Origin: UBA1535 sp964371035
GTDB taxonomy: Bacteria; Bacillota; Clostridia; Tissierellales; Sedimentibacteraceae
Direction: 5' to 3'
Length of the DNA stretch: 9,875 nucleotides
Assembly: GCA_964371035.1 (NCBI GenBank)
Contig: CAYJLG010000065.1
Span: 1-9,875, forward strand
Part shown: one piece after another, positions 7,155-9,875 of the stretch
Layout: each line of letters opens with the position of its first letter
How positions within the stretch are numbered: the stretch's first letter is position 1
Notes under the pieces: model-generated
The model's database searches: none
Told to the model about the DNA's origin: nothing
Seen by the model: the letters and a program-made list of their open reading frames with translations, nothing else
Translations under genes and position numbers: made by a program

Positions 7155-7190
7155 AAAAAATTATTTGTTATTAGGTGTCAGGAGATAAAA

Positions 7191-9716
7191 ATGTTTAAAA
7201 TTTCATTAATTTTTGAAGGTATCAATAATCTTGAAAAATATCTAGATAAATGCAATTTTGATAAAAAAGATAAATGTTTAGTAAAATTTTTCACTTCATC
7301 TTTAGATAAAGATGAGGTGTTAGATACAGTAAAAGATATACGTATGTTATTGCCACACGCTCAAATAGTGGGGTCTTCTTCGTCTGTTGGAGTAGTTTTT
7401 GATGGAAAACAATATGATAACGAATCGCTTATTGTTATAGAAAAATATGAAGAATCTGAGTTAGTCGTTAGTACTTTTTCTTGGAAGGAAAAAAGCGTTT
7501 CAGAAATAGCTGATAAAGTGCATAAATATTTTTCTAAATATAAATATATGGATCCAGTTATAAATGCATTGTTTTCTGACAAAGAGTGTAATGTATGTGA
7601 ATTTTTAGATGAATTAAATAAGTTTGATAATCCAGTTAGATTACAAGGTGGTATTGCAGGCGATATTGTACAAAAGAATATTGCAGGATATGTATTTACT
7701 GAAGATGGTTTTATTGAAGAAGGTGCGGTTGCTTTTTATCTTCTTAACAAAAACTCATATGATTTTGTAAATGTAAGCACTTCTATGGACGTGATTAGTG
7801 AAGAACATAAAGTCACAAAATCTAAAGGTAAAATTATTGAAGAGATAGATGGCAAAGATGCACTTGAATGGATGTATTCTTTTTTAGAGATTGAAGAAAA
7901 AGATATCATAAATTCAGATGATTTTATAGATGCAACAAATAAAGATTATTTAAAACATTTTCCTATCATGGTAGATTATGATAATTCTATAGGTTATTTT
8001 ACAGAACATGATAAGAAAAGTGGAAAATTAACAACAATTAGTGCTAGTTTAAAAGAAGGAACAGCTTTTAAAATAGGATATGTTAATCCTTTTAAAACTA
8101 TTCAAGAGACTTATTCGTTGTGTGAAAAAATTGCATATGTTCCAATTGAACATTTATTTACTTATTCGTGTATAAGCAGAAAACTATTGCTTAATAATTG
8201 TGCAAATTGGGAGATGAAACCCTTTGACAATTATAATGTCTGCGGAATTTTTCTGTTTGGTGAAATAGCATTTATTGATGGTAGTAATAAGTTTTTCAAT
8301 GGTGCGTGTGTGATAACAGGATTTGCAGAAAAATCAAAATATGTGATTCCAAATTTTGCTGCGATTGAAAACGTTGATATAATAAAAGATGATGATAGTT
8401 TCTTTCAAAAGGCTAGAAAAAAAGGGTATGGGTATAAAGATGCTAACAGCTCACAACTGTTAGATACAATCAATGCTTTGAAAATTGAATCTAAGGTTAA
8501 TTATTTTGATTACAATTTGAACTTGCCTAATATTTATCAATATTTTGAAGATAAAGATAAATATAATTTCAATAAATTGCTTTTAGCAGAAATTGAAACG
8601 GCAGACACAACTATCGCATTTACTGGTCTATTAGACTACTACTTTGGATGTAGACATTTTTTAAAGGAATTTTTTCAAAGTTTAGAAGAAAATGGATTAA
8701 GCGACAGTCTATTGACGTATGCATTGAATTACAAGACTTTTTTGATTGCACCAAAAAACGATATGCAAAATGAATTTTTTATTGGGTTTTCACGTAAAAT
8801 GTGTGATTTGTACGGGTTTACGACTACTGAAAAAACTAAAATTTCGTCAGTTCTTAGGTTTGCAGTTGTTGTAAATAGTGAAAACTTGTTAGAAGTAGCT
8901 CAAAATGCTATGATATTAAGAAAAAATTCGCAAGATAATTTTTTTGTAATAGACGAAGATTCGAATGAACGGTCTCAATTACAGGATGAAATAAAAATAA
9001 TGGAAATGTTAAATAAAGCTGTAAAAAACAAGCGTGTTATCCCGTATTATCAAGGAATAAGAGATAATAAGAGTGGAAAAATAAATAAATATGAAGCCTT
9101 GATGAGAATTGCTGATGATAATGGAAACATTTTTTCACCGTTTATTTTTATGAACATTGCCAAAAAGCATAGATTTTATAATGATATAAGCAAATTGATG
9201 ATCGAAAGAGTGTTTGAAGATTTTAACGACAGAGAAGAAACTGTTTCAATTAATTTATCATTACATGATCTAGAGTCAGCAAGTTTTAGAGAATGGATGC
9301 TTGATAAATTGAGTAATTATTCTAACCCAGAAAAAATCATTATAGAATTTATTGAAACAGAAAATTATCAAGAACTAGATGTTTTATTTGAATTTACAGA
9401 TAAAATCAAAAAATTAGGAAGCAATATTGCAGTCGATGATTTTGGATCTGGATACTCAACATTATCGACTATAGTAGCATTAAATCCTGATTATATTAAA
9501 ATAGATGGAACAATTATAAAAAACTTAACAAAAGATAATGCAAATATTATTATATTGGATACAATTAGGTATTTGGCTAAACAATTAAATGCATATACAA
9601 TTGCAGAATTTGTAGAAAATGAAGAAATTCAAGAAATTGTAGAAAAACATGAAGTATCATTTTCACAAGGTTATTATTTTTCAAAACCTTGCCCGATAGT
9701 CGATATTCACAGCTAA
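7191..9716 (+). CDS. Cyclic di-GMP phosphodiesterase, FIST-degenerate GGDEF-EAL architecture
   Basis: The protein is predicted to hydrolyse cyclic di-GMP. Residues about 30-200 resemble the FIST N domain (VGSSSSVGVVF, LQGGIAGD) and about 205-380 FIST_C (SKGKIIEEIDGKDALEWM, FGEIAFIDG, FFNGACVITGFAE). FIST is a sensory module proposed to bind small ligands such as amino acids. Residues about 455-590 look like a GGDEF fold in which NYKTF (513-517) replaces the signature, so no cyclase activity is expected. The EAL domain (about 600-835) keeps the full catalytic set: E635 (EAL), N688, E719/E722, D749-D750 (DDFGSGYS), K770 (IKID), E806/E809 (AEFVE) and Q826-G827 with SKP. AGGAGA (7180-7185) precedes ATG. 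The C-terminus is short after SKP, and its last codons plus the TAA lie in sequence shared with the flanking repeat. Confidence 0.92.
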   Translation: MFKISLIFEGINNLEKYLDKCNFDKKDKCLVKFFTSSLDKDEVLDTVKDIRMLLPHAQIVGSSSSVGVVFDGKQYDNESLIVIEKYEESELVVSTFSWKEKSVSEIADKVHKYFSKYKYMDPVINALFSDKECNVCEFLDELNKFDNPVRLQGGIAGDIVQKNIAGYVFTEDGFIEEGAVAFYLLNKNSYDFVNVSTSMDVISEEHKVTKSKGKIIEEIDGKDALEWMYSFLEIEEKDIINSDDFIDATNKDYLKHFPIMVDYDNSIGYFTEHDKKSGKLTTISASLKEGTAFKIGYVNPFKTIQETYSLCEKIAYVPIEHLFTYSCISRKLLLNNCANWEMKPFDNYNVCGIFLFGEIAFIDGSNKFFNGACVITGFAEKSKYVIPNFAAIENVDIIKDDDSFFQKARKKGYGYKDANSSQLLDTINALKIESKVNYFDYNLNLPNIYQYFEDKDKYNFNKLLLAEIETADTTIAFTGLLDYYFGCRHFLKEFFQSLEENGLSDSLLTYALNYKTFLIAPKNDMQNEFFIGFSRKMCDLYGFTTTEKTKISSVLRFAVVVNSENLLEVAQNAMILRKNSQDNFFVIDEDSNERSQLQDEIKIMEMLNKAVKNKRVIPYYQGIRDNKSGKINKYEALMRIADDNGNIFSPFIFMNIAKKHRFYNDISKLMIERVFEDFNDREETVSINLSLHDLESASFREWMLDKLSNYSNPEKIIIEFIETENYQELDVLFEFTDKIKKLGSNIAVDDFGSGYSTLSTIVALNPDYIKIDGTIIKNLTKDNANIIILDTIRYLAKQLNAYTIAEFVENEEIQEIVEKHEVSFSQGYYFSKPCPIVDIHS

Positions 9717-9875
9717 ATGAAACTTCAACGGAAAAAAATAATAAAATCTGTCGCTGAGTACTACGATTGGGAAGTTGTACGACACAGAAGAGAATATCAA
9801 ATATTTTTGCTCGTTAAACGCACAAAGATTTGGTTCTCCATGCATGTGGCCTACCGCCATTTTCATTTAGAAAAT
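9704..9875 (+). repeat. Interspersed repeat, copy B (cut by window end)
   Basis: This is copy A in opposite orientation. TATTCACAG (9704-9712) matches the distal block and overlaps the last codons and stop of the EAL gene. The A-rich block to CTGTCGC (9733-9754) is identical to copy A, the next block differs by a few substitutions and a 13-nt insertion (around 9790-9803), and 9821-9875 is identical over 55 nt. The hairpin starts at 9848, with its left arm 9848-9864 and loop ATTTA 9865-9869; only GAAAAT of the right arm lies inside the window. A minus-strand open frame of 61 codons (9866-9681) runs through this repeat and the end of the EAL gene, but I regard it as non-coding. Confidence 0.9.

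Noticed and set aside
5121..9728. TGAAACTTCAA shared by the tRNA terminator (5121-5131) and the sequence after the EAL stop (9718-9728)
   Set aside because: The match is 11 nt, AT-rich and partly self-complementary, with no extended homology; it is probably chance.
9681..9866. 61-codon minus-strand frame across copy B and the EAL gene end
   Set aside because: It is the repeat read in one frame, loses similarity to the copy A frame after the 13-nt indel, and overlaps a real gene end.
71..9875. Composite transposon or genomic island bounded by inverted repeats
   Set aside because: No transposase or integrase is present, and the enclosed genes include essential synthetases in a conserved order, so mobilisation as a unit is unlikely.

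Overview
The window looks like chromosomal DNA of a low-GC, anaerobe-type Firmicute. The genes are AT-rich, Shine-Dalgarno sites are strong (AGGAGG, GGGAGG), one start is TTG, and the first five genes form the translation/RNA cluster gltX-cysS-mrnC-rlmB-rae1 (yacP) typical of Bacillota. The protein sequences suggest Tissierellia/Peptoniphilaceae (for example Finegoldia-like) or a nearby clostridial lineage. That genus-level placement is an impression, not a search result.

Layout. Positions 1-70 are an unassigned, possibly structured stub. Positions 71-246 hold a repeat (copy A) that begins with a perfect 17-bp hairpin. Positions 254-343 carry two plausible promoters and the ribosome binding site of gltX. 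Positions 344-4933 are a tightly packed + strand operon: glutamyl-tRNA synthetase, cysteinyl-tRNA synthetase, Mini-ribonuclease III, a SpoU-family 23S rRNA 2'-O-methyltransferase and a NYN-domain ribonuclease. Three junctions overlap or nearly abut. Positions 4934-5160 contain a decayed fragment of the repeat, a strong promoter, tRNA-Thr(GGT) and an intrinsic terminator. Positions 5160-9716 are a second transcription unit with its own promoter, encoding a PAS-PAS-GGDEF-GAF diguanylate cyclase and a FIST-degenerate GGDEF-EAL phosphodiesterase. Positions 9704-9875 are repeat copy B, inverted relative to copy A and cut by the window end inside its hairpin.

How the genes work together. The first operon charges tRNAs (Glu, Cys), matures and methylates 23S rRNA, and encodes a ribosome-associated mRNA nuclease; it is a translation module. 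The second unit pairs an enzyme predicted to make cyclic di-GMP with one predicted to degrade it. Each carries its own sensory domains, so the pair looks like a self-contained signalling module. No transmembrane segments are apparent in either protein, so both are probably cytosolic.

The least explained element is the repeat family. Two copies lie in inverted orientation around roughly 9.5 kb, with their hairpin ends facing outward, and a third truncated copy sits upstream of the tRNA. Both window ends fall in or next to the repeat, so the window may be a contig whose ends were set by repeat-induced assembly breaks.
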